From NCBI RefSeq assembly GCF_024323335.1, contig NC_066584.1, positions 275,133,618 through 275,197,617 of the forward strand: a stretch of 64,000 bases of DNA, in the 5' to 3' direction. Each line of letters starts with the position of its first letter. Position 1 is the first letter of the stretch. Shown here piece after piece: positions 1 to 11,782 of the stretch. This stretch comes from Lathyrus oleraceus. Taxonomy: Eukaryota > Streptophyta > Magnoliopsida > Fabales > Fabaceae. Position numbers and translations under genes: made by a program. The notes under the pieces were generated by a model, which saw only the letters and a program-made list of their open reading frames with translations, searched no databases and was not told the origin of the DNA.

Positions 1-3000
1 TCAACTTTGATGTTTGGAGTGGGAGCTAATTCAACTTCTTTGAACATGTGACATTAGGCTACATTATAGGTCACTTTTGACCTATACCATTGATCAAGTG
101 ATTTTTCCAAACTTCAAAAATGCATAACTCTATCATTTCAAATCCAAATGACATGAAATTGGTGACCATTTTGAAGGTCTTTGAGAGATCTGAAACTTTT
201 ATAAAGACGCATTTCTCATTTGAAGCTCCTATAAAAGGTTAAGTAAGGTGGAATATTGAGACATATAGCTTGACACTTAGAAAGTTTTTGATATGTCAAA
301 TTTTTCCAAACTTCCACCTCAAATATCTCCACGTTCCAAGCTCCAAATGAAAAAGTGTTCAACATAAAACTTGTTCCTCTTGATCTAACCTTTCCAAAGA
401 GCTCAAATTCATTCATTTTGGATAAGAAATGCATAGGATGCACATGGCTTAAACAGGCTGATATTATTTGGCATGGATCCAACTTCAAGTAACAATGTTC
501 AATTACCTTGCATTCTAAGCTAGCTCCAACACATCTGATCATTCATTTTGGACTTCAGGCTATCATTTCATGGGCCTATGCGCGCCCATGCATCATGCTA
601 TCATCATTTGCCAAATTTGGAAGGTTGAAAAGAGTGTGCAAATATCACATGGATTTGGCTATATATACAGCTGCATTTGCTCAAAAATCACACACACATT
701 ACGCCCGTTTTGAATCTCCATTGAAAACCCTTCATTCTTATAGGATAACCCTGATAAATTCATTTGAATTTGAGCTTGAATCTCCACTATTTTGGAATTC
801 AATTCTCCAGGAATCCATTGCTTCTAAACCTTTCCATTCCTCTCCTACAAGCAATTGAAGTGAAGCCAAGCACAATTCAGATCAAGATCTAGCAAGTTCA
901 GACCTCCATTGAAGGTAATTTGCAGAAATTTTAAACTCTTCGATTCTCTTAAATTGTTGCTCAATTCCATTGATTCTTGAGTTGTCTGAAGACCTACCAA
1001 TGTAGGCAAGAAGATTGAGTTACTTTGAGGCCAAATCGAAGCAACTCAGATCATGAACTTCATTTTTCAATTCCACATATCTCTCAATATATTTGGAATT
1101 GGAGGAATTGGATCGTGCTCAATGATGTTTTTTCTTTAAGATCATGTCCCTGTTTTGTATTTTGGTGATGGTTTATCTGGACCAGTCTGGTGGAGCTCAC
1201 CGGAGAAGACAATCGGAGCTCTAGCTCCGGTGATGATGTGTCTTGAGTCTGAGCCACATGATCCATGTTTCACGTTATAATCTTAACCGCTCCTTGTGAA
1301 TACCATTTGTGCCACGCGGTTGACTCAGACCTTTGTGGAACGTGCATTTTGGATCATCAGATGGGGGAGATCTGATGGTCCACGTATTTTTGGATTTTCT
1401 GAATTTCATTTTAATTCCATTTTCTTCAATAATTCATATTAAATTCAATATTGATCCAAAAAATATGGGACTTTCACCAAAAAATTTCAAATATTTTTCT
1501 CTTTCATATTCTGAATTAAAATTATTTTTTGGATCATTATTAATATTTTTCATGAATTAATTGATTTTTCATTTGTTTTTAATTGTTTAAAAATATTTTT
1601 AAGTGTCCAAAAATTATGAAATTTTTTCTCCAAGGTCCTTTGACCTTGTCTGACCTATGATAAATCTCATGGCCATTTATTTGGTGTTTTGATGAGGTTT
1701 TAGGATTTGGACAAAACATATTTGAATTTAATGCATTGTTTTACTATTTTTAATTGAATAAATGCCATTTTAATTGTGTTGACCATTTGTATTGACTTGT
1801 TTGAGTTTCTTGTTTGTTGTTGGGCCTTGGTCAAGGTTGATTTAACTTTGTCAAGTTAATATCATTGGATTTAGGGGATTGATGGAATGTACATTCCATC
1901 TCCCAAAATGAATGAATGATATTAATTTGATAAAAGTCCTCCTTTGACCAAATTGTGATCTCATTCATCCCCTTCCCTCTTCATCTAATTTCCCTTCTTC
2001 ATCCATTCATTTCCAATTGGTCAATGACATCTCAAAGTCCTAATGCTAGTTGATTGAAAGATTAACATGAGTATGGATGAGATTAGACCACACATTTTGC
2101 ATATTTTTTGTGTGTGGTATGTTTCATGAGCATAATTCATAAATACTATGTCTCCAACATGCATTAACACCAAAAGTCTATTGCCCGACCTCAAATAGTT
2201 GTGACTTCTACATAAGTCCAATTACGATTGGTTAACATAGCGCTAAATTTGTGACATAAAAGGCATAAGCATTCTAGTTAGTGAGATTGTAAGTCTCCCC
2301 TCTTCCATGGTATTATGTGGAAACTTGGCCTTCTTTCCTTCCTTTGGAAGATGTTTTGGTTCAAGGATCCATGCTTGTGGAAAGTGGGTTGAGTGTTCTC
2401 CAAAGAATGTCTTGAAATCAAAAGCAAAACAAAACTAATTACTAACTTACTAACTATTAACTTTTAACTTCAAGTCTTTACTTTGATGCAATTTACTTTT
2501 AGCACTTTATTTCATTTGCCATTATACATATCCTTATAATTGTTTATGTTAATGTAATTTTCACTTTGTCCATTTGGACCATATTGTGTGATATACTTTG
2601 TTTTATGCTATTTTTCTTGTTTGTGTGGTCTTTGACCACTAATGTACATAATAACAACAAAAACCTTAAAAGACTTTTGAGTGGACTGTTGGTTTGATCT
2701 TGCCCAATTGGACTTAGAATTTAGGCAACCTTCCTTTGCTAATGGACTTGGCCAATGCCAATTTGTTGAAGAACCAAGTACTTGAAATTTGAATTCATCT
2801 GATACATCATTCAAGATCTCTCCAGTTCATCTGCCACATTGATCATTGTTAAGCTATTATATTGAACCTGTGACTTATGGAATTCATCTGTTGCACGGAC
2901 TATCTTGAAGAAGATCATTGAAATGGATAAGCTTGGATGAGGCCATCTTTATTTGATGTCTTTTCTCTTTAATATTGATATAATCGTGCATTTGTGTGTT

Positions 3001-3820
3001 GCTCGATCCTAAAAAAGTCCAAGGGAATTCTGGGTTTCTATTGACATACTTGTCTATTGGATTGCTACCCATTCGGTCAGATCTTTTCAACTTTAAACTT
3101 TTAAACTTTATACATAGGATAGTCTCTTCATCTTCTCCCATTTATTTAATTTCAAAATCTCTCCCTCCATTTTCAAAATCTTCTTTGTGTGAACTCTATT
3201 TGTTCTAAACTTTGACCACTTTCAAAAAGATAGAAACTTTGGCCTTATGCCATTGCATTTTCAAACTTATTTTCTTAAATCAAACTTGTAAAGAGACTTA
3301 ACTATACTTGACTTAAACTTTCAAAAAGCCAAAAAGAACTAACCCATTCAAATCATTTTAGGCTTTGTGCATTTCAAACTTAAATTTTGTTAAAATCAAT
3401 GCAATCATTTTGAAATTTGTACCCCGAACTACGAGATTTTGATCCCTCATTTTTATGTTGGTACGTAGGCACAAGACAGAAGGTCTTGTCAAACACAAAA
3501 ATATAATTAATGAATTCTTTTCTCATCCCTCCATTCTATTTGTTTGTAAACATCATTTTATACCAAGTACATATGCATACAAAAAGGGCTCCTTAGGAAT
3601 ACCTAGGACACTTTGGGTGCTAACACCTTCCCTCTGTGTAACCAACCCCCTTACCTGTGATCTCTGACTTTTATTAGTTTTTATTTGAAAACTTCTTACT
3701 AATTGGGTTTTGTTCGTACTTTTTCCCTTTTCCCTTGGAAACAATAAAAGCGCGGTGGCGACTCTTATTAATTGATCTTTAGCTTGTCAATAACTTGATG
3801 ATCATGAATTTCCCGCTACA
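1..3820 (+). mobile_element. Ogre-like Ty3/gypsy LTR, 5' part outside window
   Basis: AT-rich non-coding DNA without a credible gene. The right end has the Ogre LTR signature: a 'tacgtaggcacaaga' motif near 3462, a conserved block with 'gggtgctaacaccttccc' near 3616, then 'gcgcggtggcgactct' near 3750 and a terminal CTACA at 3820. The first ~2.1 kb is homologous, in inverted orientation, to 4920-5334 plus 13728-16226; compare 'gggccttggtcaaggttg' near 1824 with its complement near 5137. No PBS follows 3820, so this is a solo or rearranged LTR. Short ORFs here have no recognisable domain and I do not call them genes. Confidence 0.75.
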
Positions 3821-4919
3821 ATGATCACATCTCATGGATCATGGATAAGGAGTTATCAAGTCTTAAACATAGGTAGGAATATTAAGAGTAATATTTATAC
3901 TGGATTGACCCGCTATGAGAATACTATATAGAATGTTATGCAAATTGTCATAAGTTATTCTCATGGTGATAATGGTGTATACCACCCTTCGACCTGAAAC
4001 CACTATGGACCCTAGATGTAGAGTCGAGTGCCTTATTGTTGATCAAACATTGTCCGTAACTGGATGACCATAAAGACAGTTGATGGGTACTCTACGAAGC
4101 ATGCTAAGGGACATGAGTGACCTAGATGGAATTTTCCCATCCTGCATAACAGGATAAATGTCTATGGGCCCAATATTGAACTGGACAAGGATGACACGGT
4201 CTATGCCTTGTGTTCAATATAGACATAAAGGCAAAAGGGTAATTGTATACATAAGTATTATCATAAAAGGATTTTTCAGATCACATGACATTTTCTGGTC
4301 ATGGGTAGCAGTGATGTGTTGCTAGATACCGCTCACTATTTATTATGTTAAATATGTGATTTAATATAATTGTCAATGCCGTGAAAACCTATAGGGTCAC
4401 ACACAAAAGAACGGATTGATGAGAGATAGAGTAACTAAGGAATACCGTAATGTACGATGCACTTAAGTGAGTTGTAGAACATCGTAAGGTACGGTGTACT
4501 TAAGTAGAATACGAAATATGGTAAGGTATCACGCACTTAAGTGATTTTGGCATATTATAAGATATGGGCCACATACACTTGAGTGGACTTTTTTTAGCTT
4601 GCAGCCCACACAAGTGGTTCTATAAATAGAACCCTTGTGTAGAAGTATTTGTGCAGTTGTAATTTCGTTTCTCTTTCTCTCTCTCATTCAAAGCCTTCAT
4701 TCGTAGCAGCTAGCACTGAGATTGAAGGAATCCGTTCGTGTGGACTGAGTAGAGGTGTTATCATCATTCAACGTTCGTGATCGCTCCGTAGATCTACATC
4801 AAAGGTTATAATAGTCACAAGAGGTAATGATTATATCACTGATGATGCCCATTCATAAGGATCACTAAAGGAGAAATTTTAAATTCTGCTGCGTTTTGGA
4901 TCGCTCTTTTCCTTCAGAA
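3821..4919 (+). mobile_element. Ty1/copia-type LTR, solo or truncated
   Basis: A ~1.1 kb block with LTR promoter anatomy: upstream repeats at 4440-4590, TATAAATA at 4621-4628, a CT-rich 5' leader near 4665-4690 and an end in CTTCA at 4919. A candidate start is TG at 3822. No PBS (TGGTATCAGAGC) follows the right end and no PPT precedes the left, so it is a solo LTR or a rearranged fragment. I found no matching target-site duplication: the left flank is TACAA and the right flank GAACC. The exact left border is therefore uncertain. The copia assignment rests on size and general character, not on a coding region. Confidence 0.55.
4440..4628 (+). promoter_or_regulatory. LTR promoter with CACTTAAGTG repeats and TATA box
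   Basis: Four spaced repeats of a ~40 bp unit, each built as a 'gtaaggtac'-like block followed by a 10 bp palindrome, lie upstream of TATAAATA (4621-4628). CACTTAAGTG is exact at 4460-4469 and 4534-4543, and degenerate near 4496-4505 and at 4576-4585 (CACTTGAGTG). Position and repetition suggest U3 enhancer elements of the copia LTR. The binding factor is unknown. Confidence 0.55.
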
Positions 4920-5334
4920 CCAATTAGCCTTAGGATATTGAGATGTCATTGGTTAGTGAAAGGTATGGGATAGAATAGGATTGAAGATGAAAAGGGAGGG
5001 TAAATGAGACAAACATAAATTGGTCATGGGAGGAATTTTATCAAATTAAAATCATTCATTCATTTTGGGAGATGAAATATACATTTCATCAATCCCCTAA
5101 ATCTAATGATTTTAATCCAACAAAAGTCAAAACAACCTTGACCAAGGCCCAAACACATAGTCAAACTTTACAAGTCAATAAAAATGGCTCAACATAATTT
5201 CTATACAATTAAACAATTAAAAATCAAATTAAAATGCATTTAAATTAAATTATGTTTAATCAAAAACCTAAAACCTCTTCTAAACACCAAATAAATAGCC
5301 AAGAGATTTATCATAGGTCAAACAAGGTCAAAGG
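4920..5334 (-). mobile_element. Ogre-like LTR segment, left of chromovirus insertion
   Basis: Reverse complement of sequence homologous to about 1640-2060 of the left LTR, for example the 'gggagatgaaatatacatttcatc' block near 5078. It is separated from its continuation (13728-16226) by the chromovirus insertion, whose target-site duplication AAAGG occupies 5330-5334. Its left border at 4920 abuts the copia-type LTR. It is non-coding. Confidence 0.7.
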
Positions 5335-7243
5335 TGTAACACCCTTCTAAAATACCCCAAAAGTTTAATTAAAATTAATAAACATATAACAATTCAGAGT
5401 AATTATGCCGTTCAAGGGTGTCACACAATTATTCACACCGTTCAACAATATAACGGTCATGCTCTTTTATTAATTCAAAACATAAACATTTGCATAAAAC
5501 GCAGCGGATAGAGATCTCCTCAATCATGTAAAACATGTAACATTCACATGTAAATTATTCAACAACATAAAACATCCCATCCCGATGTTACATCTATCAG
5601 AGCACGACCCACTAAGGAGACTACACTAGACTCCAAGCATTCGCTTCTACTCAACTCATTTCTCGTTACCTGAAAAATAGTTGTAAGGGTGAGTTCCTCA
5701 ATCAATATAATAAGCATTATAGAATATAACGTCATGTTAAGCAATTTAACACATTAATCACCCTAATCGCAACATACAATCAGTAACAGCACATCAGCTC
5801 AACATCAATATAAAGCACAAGTATAATCTCAAATCATACTCCATAACAACACAAACACACGTATAATATTGGAATACATCCATTCATATTATACGCCATA
5901 CATACATTATGCAATGAGACTCTACACATGCGGTACCGACTATTCTTGAACATATAGTTCAAGCTCACCGATCCCTCCAGATACGGCTACTAAGCTCACT
6001 AGTCCCACTCATTTGAGACCTAGTGACTCACTCACTAATTCCTCACCATGGGAATTAGCTACAGCCCCGAAGGCTAGACTATGCACACTAATCATCTAGC
6101 ATGCAAACATCAACAACAAATCCACAATGATTCACTCACTAATTCCTCACCATGGGAATTAGCTACAGCCCCAAAGGCTATGCTATGCACGCTAATCATC
6201 TAGCAATGCAGCATCAACAACAATTCAAGAATAGACATATGCTCACACTCTAAGCCATACAACAGTCCATTCACACATACATGCATAATATATACATTCA
6301 CGTCATTATGCATACCATCATACATCATCAACACATGTATCAACACATCATTATCATGTAAATCAATTCAACACAGTATTAGCACACTCTACTAATACCT
6401 ATACTGCTCAAAACAGCGGGAACTAATCCCTAATACATCATACGCCAACATAGGCCAACTCTCAATTATGTACACAACATTAAAAAGCCAATTTTCCACT
6501 CTGCAACAGTTAACGCAGGCAAAACACGCTCACTGCCCAAAACTTAACAGTGTTAACCGGTTAACGCCCTGGGTTAACCGGTTAACGCAGGCAAAACAGC
6601 ACCAATTTCACAATTCATAACAGTGTTAACCGGTTAACACCCTGGGTTAACCGGTTAACGCAGACAAAACAGCAGTTCCTGCGCTAACACAAGGCAGAAT
6701 GCAGAATTCTCCGCATTTTCCGCCGTTGGAGGACTTCCGGACCTCCGATTCCGATTCCGTAAAAAGCTATACGTTCGGAATTTCACAACTAACCCAAACA
6801 CAGATTCAATTACAGTCTAAACACAATTTATCCAACAAAATTCTTCAGCATCAACAATCCCAATTAGGGTCAAATTAACGGCTTATCACTACCCATCACA
6901 TATTATCCCATAATACCCATTAATCGACGATAAACCCCCCTTACCTGAGTTAATCCGGCGAATCTCAAGCTCCAAGCTCTTCTCTTCTCCAACCTTCTTC
7001 CTCTCGCTCTTCCTCTTTGCCCTTTTCCTCTTTCACGATCGCTTCTCTGCTTTTTCACGTAAAAACCTTTTCTTTACAAAATGGACTCTTTTCCTTATTT
7101 CCAACTTATATATATTTTCCAATAATTATTATTCCAAAATAATAATAATAATCCAATAATAAAATAACCCAATTATTTGATTAAATTAATAATATACTAT
7201 TAACTTAATTTAAATAATTATTTTATTTTATTGGGGTGTTACA
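5335..7243 (-). repeat. Chromovirus 3' LTR
   Basis: 1909 bp LTR, starting and ending TG/CA within TGTAACACC and GGTGTTACA. Read on the - strand, a TATA-like stretch (complement of 'cttatatatatt') lies at 7105-7116. It contains a ~103 bp direct duplication around 6028-6230 (the 'cactcactaattcctcacc' block occurs twice) and two of the three GTTAACCGGTTAAC palindrome pairs found in the other LTR. Confidence 0.9.
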
Positions 7244-7257
7244 ACTCTCCCCCACTA
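7244..7257 (-). other. Polypurine tract of chromovirus
   Basis: On the - strand this reads AGTGGGGGAGAGT immediately before the 3' LTR (TGTAACACC). This is the expected place for priming plus-strand DNA synthesis. Confidence 0.8.
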
Positions 7258-7285
7258 AAAGAGTTTTCGTCCTCGAAAACATACC

Positions 7286-8095
7286 TCAAGCAAATAACTC
7301 CGGATAAGACTCCTTCATCTGACTCTCAAGTTCCCAAGTCACATTGCCACCTGCTGGTCCTCCCCAAGCTACCTTCACCAAGGCAATTTCTTTACCCCGC
7401 AACTGCTTCAACTCTCGATCCTCGATCCTCATAGGTGATGTTTCAACAGTCAGGTTATCTCTCACCTGTACATCATCTACTGGGACTACATGCGACGGAT
7501 CATGAATGTACCTCCTCAACTGAGACACATGAAAAACCTCATGCAAATTTGCAAGTGACGGCGGTAAAGCGACACGGTAGGCTACCTCCCCTATCCTCTC
7601 CAAAATCTGATAAGGACCAATAAATCGAGGTGTCAACTTCTTCGACTTCAGAGCTCGACCAACACCAGTTATCGGAGTAACACGAAGAAACACATGATCT
7701 CCCTCTTGGAACTCAAGTGACTTCCTCCTCTTATCATGATAACTCTTCTGACGACTCTGAGCAATCCTCATCTTCTCTTGAATCATCTTAATCTTTTCCG
7801 TAGTCTGTTGAACAATCTCCGGTCCAACCACAGCACTCTCACCGGACTCATACCAACATAAAGGCGTCCGACATCTCCTACCATACAAAGCTTCAAACGG
7901 TGCCATACCAATGCTCGAATGAAAACTATTGTTGTAGGTAAACTCAATCAAAGGCAAATAACAATCCCAAGCACCTCCTTTTTCCAAAACACAAGCTCTC
8001 AAAAGATCCTCTAATGACTGAATCGTCCTCTCAGTCTGGCCATCAGTCTGCGGATGATATGCAGAACTCAATCTCAGCTTAGTTCCCAAAGCCCT
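7286..8095 (-). pseudogene. Chromovirus integrase C-terminal half with chromodomain
   Basis: Continuation of the chromovirus polyprotein, in the same frame as 8096-11656 but behind a TAG at 8096-8098. It begins in the integrase core and contains the motif HPQTDGQTER, whose Glu is the third residue of the catalytic D,D,E triad. Then come the GPY-type region (FIGPYQILERIG) and a C-terminal chromodomain-like segment ending VTWELESQMKESYPELF. In related chromoviruses this tail directs integration to particular chromatin. It ends 42 bp from the LTR, so the reading frame is otherwise complete. Without readthrough of the TAG, integrase lacks its catalytic Glu and its targeting domain, so this copy is probably not autonomous. 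Confidence 0.85.
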
Positions 8096-11000
8096 CTACA
8101 AACCTTCCCAGAACTTCGATGTAAATCTAGGATCTCGGTCCGAAACAATACTAGACGGAATACCATGCAAACTTACAATCTTCTCAATATACAACTCGGC
8201 TAATCTCTCTAACGGATAATCCATTCTGATCGGAATGAAATGAGCCGATTTTGTCAACCTGTCAACAATCACCCAAATAGCTTCAAAATTCTTACTTGTC
8301 CTCGGCAAACCAGAAACAAAATCCATACTGATACTATCCCACTTCCACTCTGGAATAGCCAACGGTTGCATTAGCCCAGACGGCTTCTGATGCTCAATCT
8401 TCGACTTCTGACAAGTCAAACAAGAATAAACAAAACTCGCAATTTCTCTTTTCATTCCCGGCCACCAAAATAACTTCTTCAAATCATGATACATCTTCGT
8501 AGCTCCAGGATGAATACTCAAGCCACTACGATGTCCTTCCTCCAGAATACTCTTCTTAAGTTCGGTAACATCCGGAATACACACCCGATTACCAAACTTC
8601 AAAACACCATTCTCATCAACTCTAAATTCACCACCTTGACCTTGATTTACTAAAGTCAACTTATCAACCAAAAGCATATCGGATTTCTGACCCTCTCTGA
8701 TCTCATCCAGAATACCACTCGTTAGCTTCAACATTCCCAATTTAACACTATTGTGAGTACTCTCACACACCAAACTCAAGTCTCTAAACTGCTCAATCAA
8801 ATCCAATTCCTTAACCATTAACATAGACATATGTAACGATTTCCGGCTCAACGCATCAGCTACTACATTTGCTTTACCCGGATGGTAATTCAAACCAAAG
8901 TCATAATCCTTCAGAAATTCTAACCATCTCCTCTGTCTCATATTCAGCTCTTTCTGATCAAACAAATACTTTAAACTTTTATGGTCACTGAAAACTTCAA
9001 ATCTTGACCCGTACAAATAATGCCTCCACAACTTCAGAACAAATACCACAGCTGCCAACTCTAAATCGTGCGTCGGATAGTTCCTCTCGTGAACTCTCAG
9101 TTGTCTCGAAGCATAAGCTATAACCTGCTTATTCTGCATCAACACACCACCCAAACCCAACAATGAAGCATCACAGTAAACCTCAAATGGTTCCAACGAA
9201 CTCGGTAATATCAGAATAAGAGCAGTAGTCAACCTTCTCTTTAACTCTTGGAAACCTTCTTCACATTTTGAGTCCCAAACAAACGCATGCCCCTTTCTAG
9301 TCAACATCGTCAACGGTAACGCCAACTTAGAAAATCCCTCAATGAACTTCCTATAATAACCAGCCAAACCAAGGAAACTTCTTATCTCAGAAACTGACTT
9401 CGGAGCTTCCCACTTAGATACCGCTTCTATCTTAGAAGGATCAACAGCAATACCACCTCTTGAAATCACATGACCAAGAAAACTAACCTCTTCTAACCAA
9501 AATTCACATTTGGACAATTTAGCAAATAACTTCTTTTCTCGTAGAACTTCTAAAACCACTCTCAAATGCTCAGCATGCTCTTCTTCAGATTTCGAATACA
9601 CCAAAATGTCATCAATAAACACCACAACAAACTGGTCTAGGTACGGATGGAAAATCCTATTCATATACTCCATAAATACTCCAGGCGCATTAGTCACACC
9701 AAAAGGCATTACAGAATACTCATAATGTCCATACCTTGTTCTGAAAGCAGTCTTCTGAATATCCTCGGTTTTCACACGTATCTGATGATACCCAGATCTC
9801 AAATCTATCTTGCTGAACACACTCGCACCAACCAACTGATCCATCAAATCATCAATCCTCGGCAAAGGATACCGATTCTTGATCGTCACTTTATTCAGTT
9901 GCCTGTAGTCCACACACAACCTCATAGTACCTTCTTTCTTCTTAACCAATAACACTGGTGCACCCCACGGTGACACACTCGGACGAATAAATTTCTTGTC
10001 CAACAGATCTTCCAACTGACTCTTCAATTCAGCTAACTCAACAGCAGACATACGGTAAGGAGCCATCGATATCGGCCTAGTACCAGGTACCAAATCAATC
10101 GAGAACTCAACTTCACGCTCTGGCGGCAATTCATTCACCTCTTCCGGAAACACATCAGGAAAATCACACACCACGGCTAGATCGCAAATCACCGGTTTAT
10201 CTTTAGCCTCCAAAGTCGCTAACAGCATAAACAACTCTGCTCCATCTGCCATTGCCTCATTCACCTGCCTCGCTGATAGAACCACACTCTCTCCTACCTC
10301 AACCTCAGGAAATATTACAGTCTTATCAAAACAGTTGATGGAAACACGGTTACACACCAACCAGTTCATACCCAAGATAACGTCAATCTGCACTAGTGGA
10401 AGACACACAAGGTCTATCCCAAAATCTCTACCAAAAATACTCAAAGGACAACTCAAGCAAACTGAAGTAGCAGTCACTGAACCCTTTGCAGGAGTATCAA
10501 TCACCATACTTCCAAGCATCTCAGATATCTCTAACTTAAGTTTCTCAGCACAATCCAAAGATATAAAGGAATGAGTAGCACCTGTGTCAATAATAGCTAC
10601 AAGAGGAAAGCCATTAATATAATACGTACCTCGGATCAAACGATCATCTGCAAAAGTCTCAGAACCCGATAAAGCAAAGACCTTGCCTCCCGACTGATTC
10701 TCTTTCTTCGGCTTAGGACACTGTGGACTGATATGACCCAACTCTCCACAGTTGAAACAAGTTACAGTCTTCAACCGGCACTCTGCAGCCAAATGACCAC
10801 CTTTTCCACACTTGAAACACTTCATCTCAGCACTGGTACACTCATGGACACGATGTCCATCCCGACCACATCTATAACACTTAGCAGGGGCACTAGAGTC
10901 TCCCCCACTAGGCCTCTTCATCCCACTCTGCTTCTGGAAACCTTTGCCAGCTGCATACGGTTTCCCACGATCATTCTGATTCTTGCCTTTCCTATCAACT

Positions 11001-11656
11001 CTCTGTTGATAGCTCTCTGCTCTGGCTTTGGAATCCTGTTCAAAAATCCTGCAACAGTCAACCAAGTTAGAAAACACTCTGATCCGTTGGTATCCAATAG
11101 CCTGTTTGATCTCAGGACGTAACCCGTTCTCAAACTTCACACATTTCGAAAATTCTCCAGCAGCCTCATTATAGGGAGTGTAATACTTCGACAGTTCTGT
11201 GAACTTAGCAGCATACTCAGTAACAGACCTGTTACCCTGCTTCAATTCCAAAAACTCTATCTCTTTCTTTCCTCTGACATCTTCTGGAAAGTACTTCCTC
11301 AGGAATCTCTCTCTGAACACAGCCCAAGTGATTTCAGCATTCCCAGCATTTTCCAACTCAGTGCGGGTAGCAACCCACCAATCATCAGCTTCTTCTGACA
11401 GCATATGCGTACCGAACCTGACCTTCTGGTTATCGGCACACTCAGTTACTCGGAAGATCCTCTCGATCTCCTTCAACCACTTCTGAGCGCCATCTGGATC
11501 GTATGCTCCCTTGAACATTGGAGGATTGTTCTTCTGGAACTCACTCAGTTGACGAGCAGCTCCCATTCCCACAACATTCGGATTTCCTCCAAGTACTCCA
11601 GCTAGCATACCCAGAGCCTCAGCAATCGCAGCATCATCTCTACCTCTTCCAGCCAT
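8096..11656 (-). CDS. Chromovirus gag-PR-RT-RNaseH-integrase (N-terminal)
   Basis: A single frame of 1186 codons. Gag occupies about residues 1-320 and ends in three CCHC zinc knuckles (about 260-273, 280-293, 300-313). The aspartic protease has DTGA at 357-360. Reverse transcriptase spans about 560-740, with the catalytic IDD at 681-683 and [10 protein letters not shown] before it. RNase H spans about 825-940. Integrase has the HHCC zinc region near 1049-1083 ([19 protein letters not shown]) and catalytic Asp residues near 1112 and 1173-1175. The frame stops at TAG 8096-8098, right after KFWEGL, within the integrase core; family members continue here with Gln, so a C-to-T nonsense change is likely. 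Start chosen at the Met of MAGRGRDD, 127 bp inside the 5' LTR. Encoded proteins would package RNA, copy it to DNA and integrate it. Confidence 0.93.
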   Translation of the reverse strand: MAGRGRDDAAIAEALGMLAGVLGGNPNVVGMGAARQLSEFQKNNPPMFKGAYDPDGAQKWLKEIERIFRVTECADNQKVRFGTHMLSEEADDWWVATRTELENAGNAEITWAVFRERFLRKYFPEDVRGKKEIEFLELKQGNRSVTEYAAKFTELSKYYTPYNEAAGEFSKCVKFENGLRPEIKQAIGYQRIRVFSNLVDCCRIFEQDSKARAESYQQRVDRKGKNQNDRGKPYAAGKGFQKQSGMKRPSGGDSSAPAKCYRCGRDGHRVHECTSAEMKCFKCGKGGHLAAECRLKTVTCFNCGELGHISPQCPKPKKENQSGGKVFALSGSETFADDRLIRGTYYINGFPLVAIIDTGATHSFISLDCAEKLKLEISEMLGSMVIDTPAKGSVTATSVCLSCPLSIFGRDFGIDLVCLPLVQIDVILGMNWLVCNRVSINCFDKTVIFPEVEVGESVVLSARQVNEAMADGAELFMLLATLEAKDKPVICDLAVVCDFPDVFPEEVNELPPEREVEFSIDLVPGTRPISMAPYRMSAVELAELKSQLEDLLDKKFIRPSVSPWGAPVLLVKKKEGTMRLCVDYRQLNKVTIKNRYPLPRIDDLMDQLVGASVFSKIDLRSGYHQIRVKTEDIQKTAFRTRYGHYEYSVMPFGVTNAPGVFMEYMNRIFHPYLDQFVVVFIDDILVYSKSEEEHAEHLRVVLEVLREKKLFAKLSKCEFWLEEVSFLGHVISRGGIAVDPSKIEAVSKWEAPKSVSEIRSFLGLAGYYRKFIEGFSKLALPLTMLTRKGHAFVWDSKCEEGFQELKRRLTTALILILPSSLEPFEVYCDASLLGLGGVLMQNKQVIAYASRQLRVHERNYPTHDLELAAVVFVLKLWRHYLYGSRFEVFSDHKSLKYLFDQKELNMRQRRWLEFLKDYDFGLNYHPGKANVVADALSRKSLHMSMLMVKELDLIEQFRDLSLVCESTHNSVKLGMLKLTSGILDEIREGQKSDMLLVDKLTLVNQGQGGEFRVDENGVLKFGNRVCIPDVTELKKSILEEGHRSGLSIHPGATKMYHDLKKLFWWPGMKREIASFVYSCLTCQKSKIEHQKPSGLMQPLAIPEWKWDSISMDFVSGLPRTSKNFEAIWVIVDRLTKSAHFIPIRMDYPLERLAELYIEKIVSLHGIPSSIVSDRDPRFTSKFWEGL

Positions 11657-11766
11657 CTCTATTCTGAAAACCCAAACAAGCTAAAACAATAAGTACTGAT
11701 AGGGTTACACAACACCTATCCCGTACAGGGGAAACAGAATAATTACGACTCGACTCGACCGACTAT

Positions 11767-11778
11767 GCTCTGATACCA
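11767..11778 (-). other. Primer-binding site, initiator tRNA-Met
   Basis: On the - strand this reads TGGTATCAGAGC, complementary to the 3' end of plant initiator tRNA-Met. It lies 4 bp inside the 5' LTR edge at 11783. The 110 bp between PBS and gag hold only leader sequence. Confidence 0.9.
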
Positions 11779-11782
11779 CTAA

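Noticed and set aside
1333..1560. Short ORFs in the first 4 kb as host genes
   Set aside because: AT-rich, low complexity, inside an LTR, no recognisable domain and no splice or promoter context.
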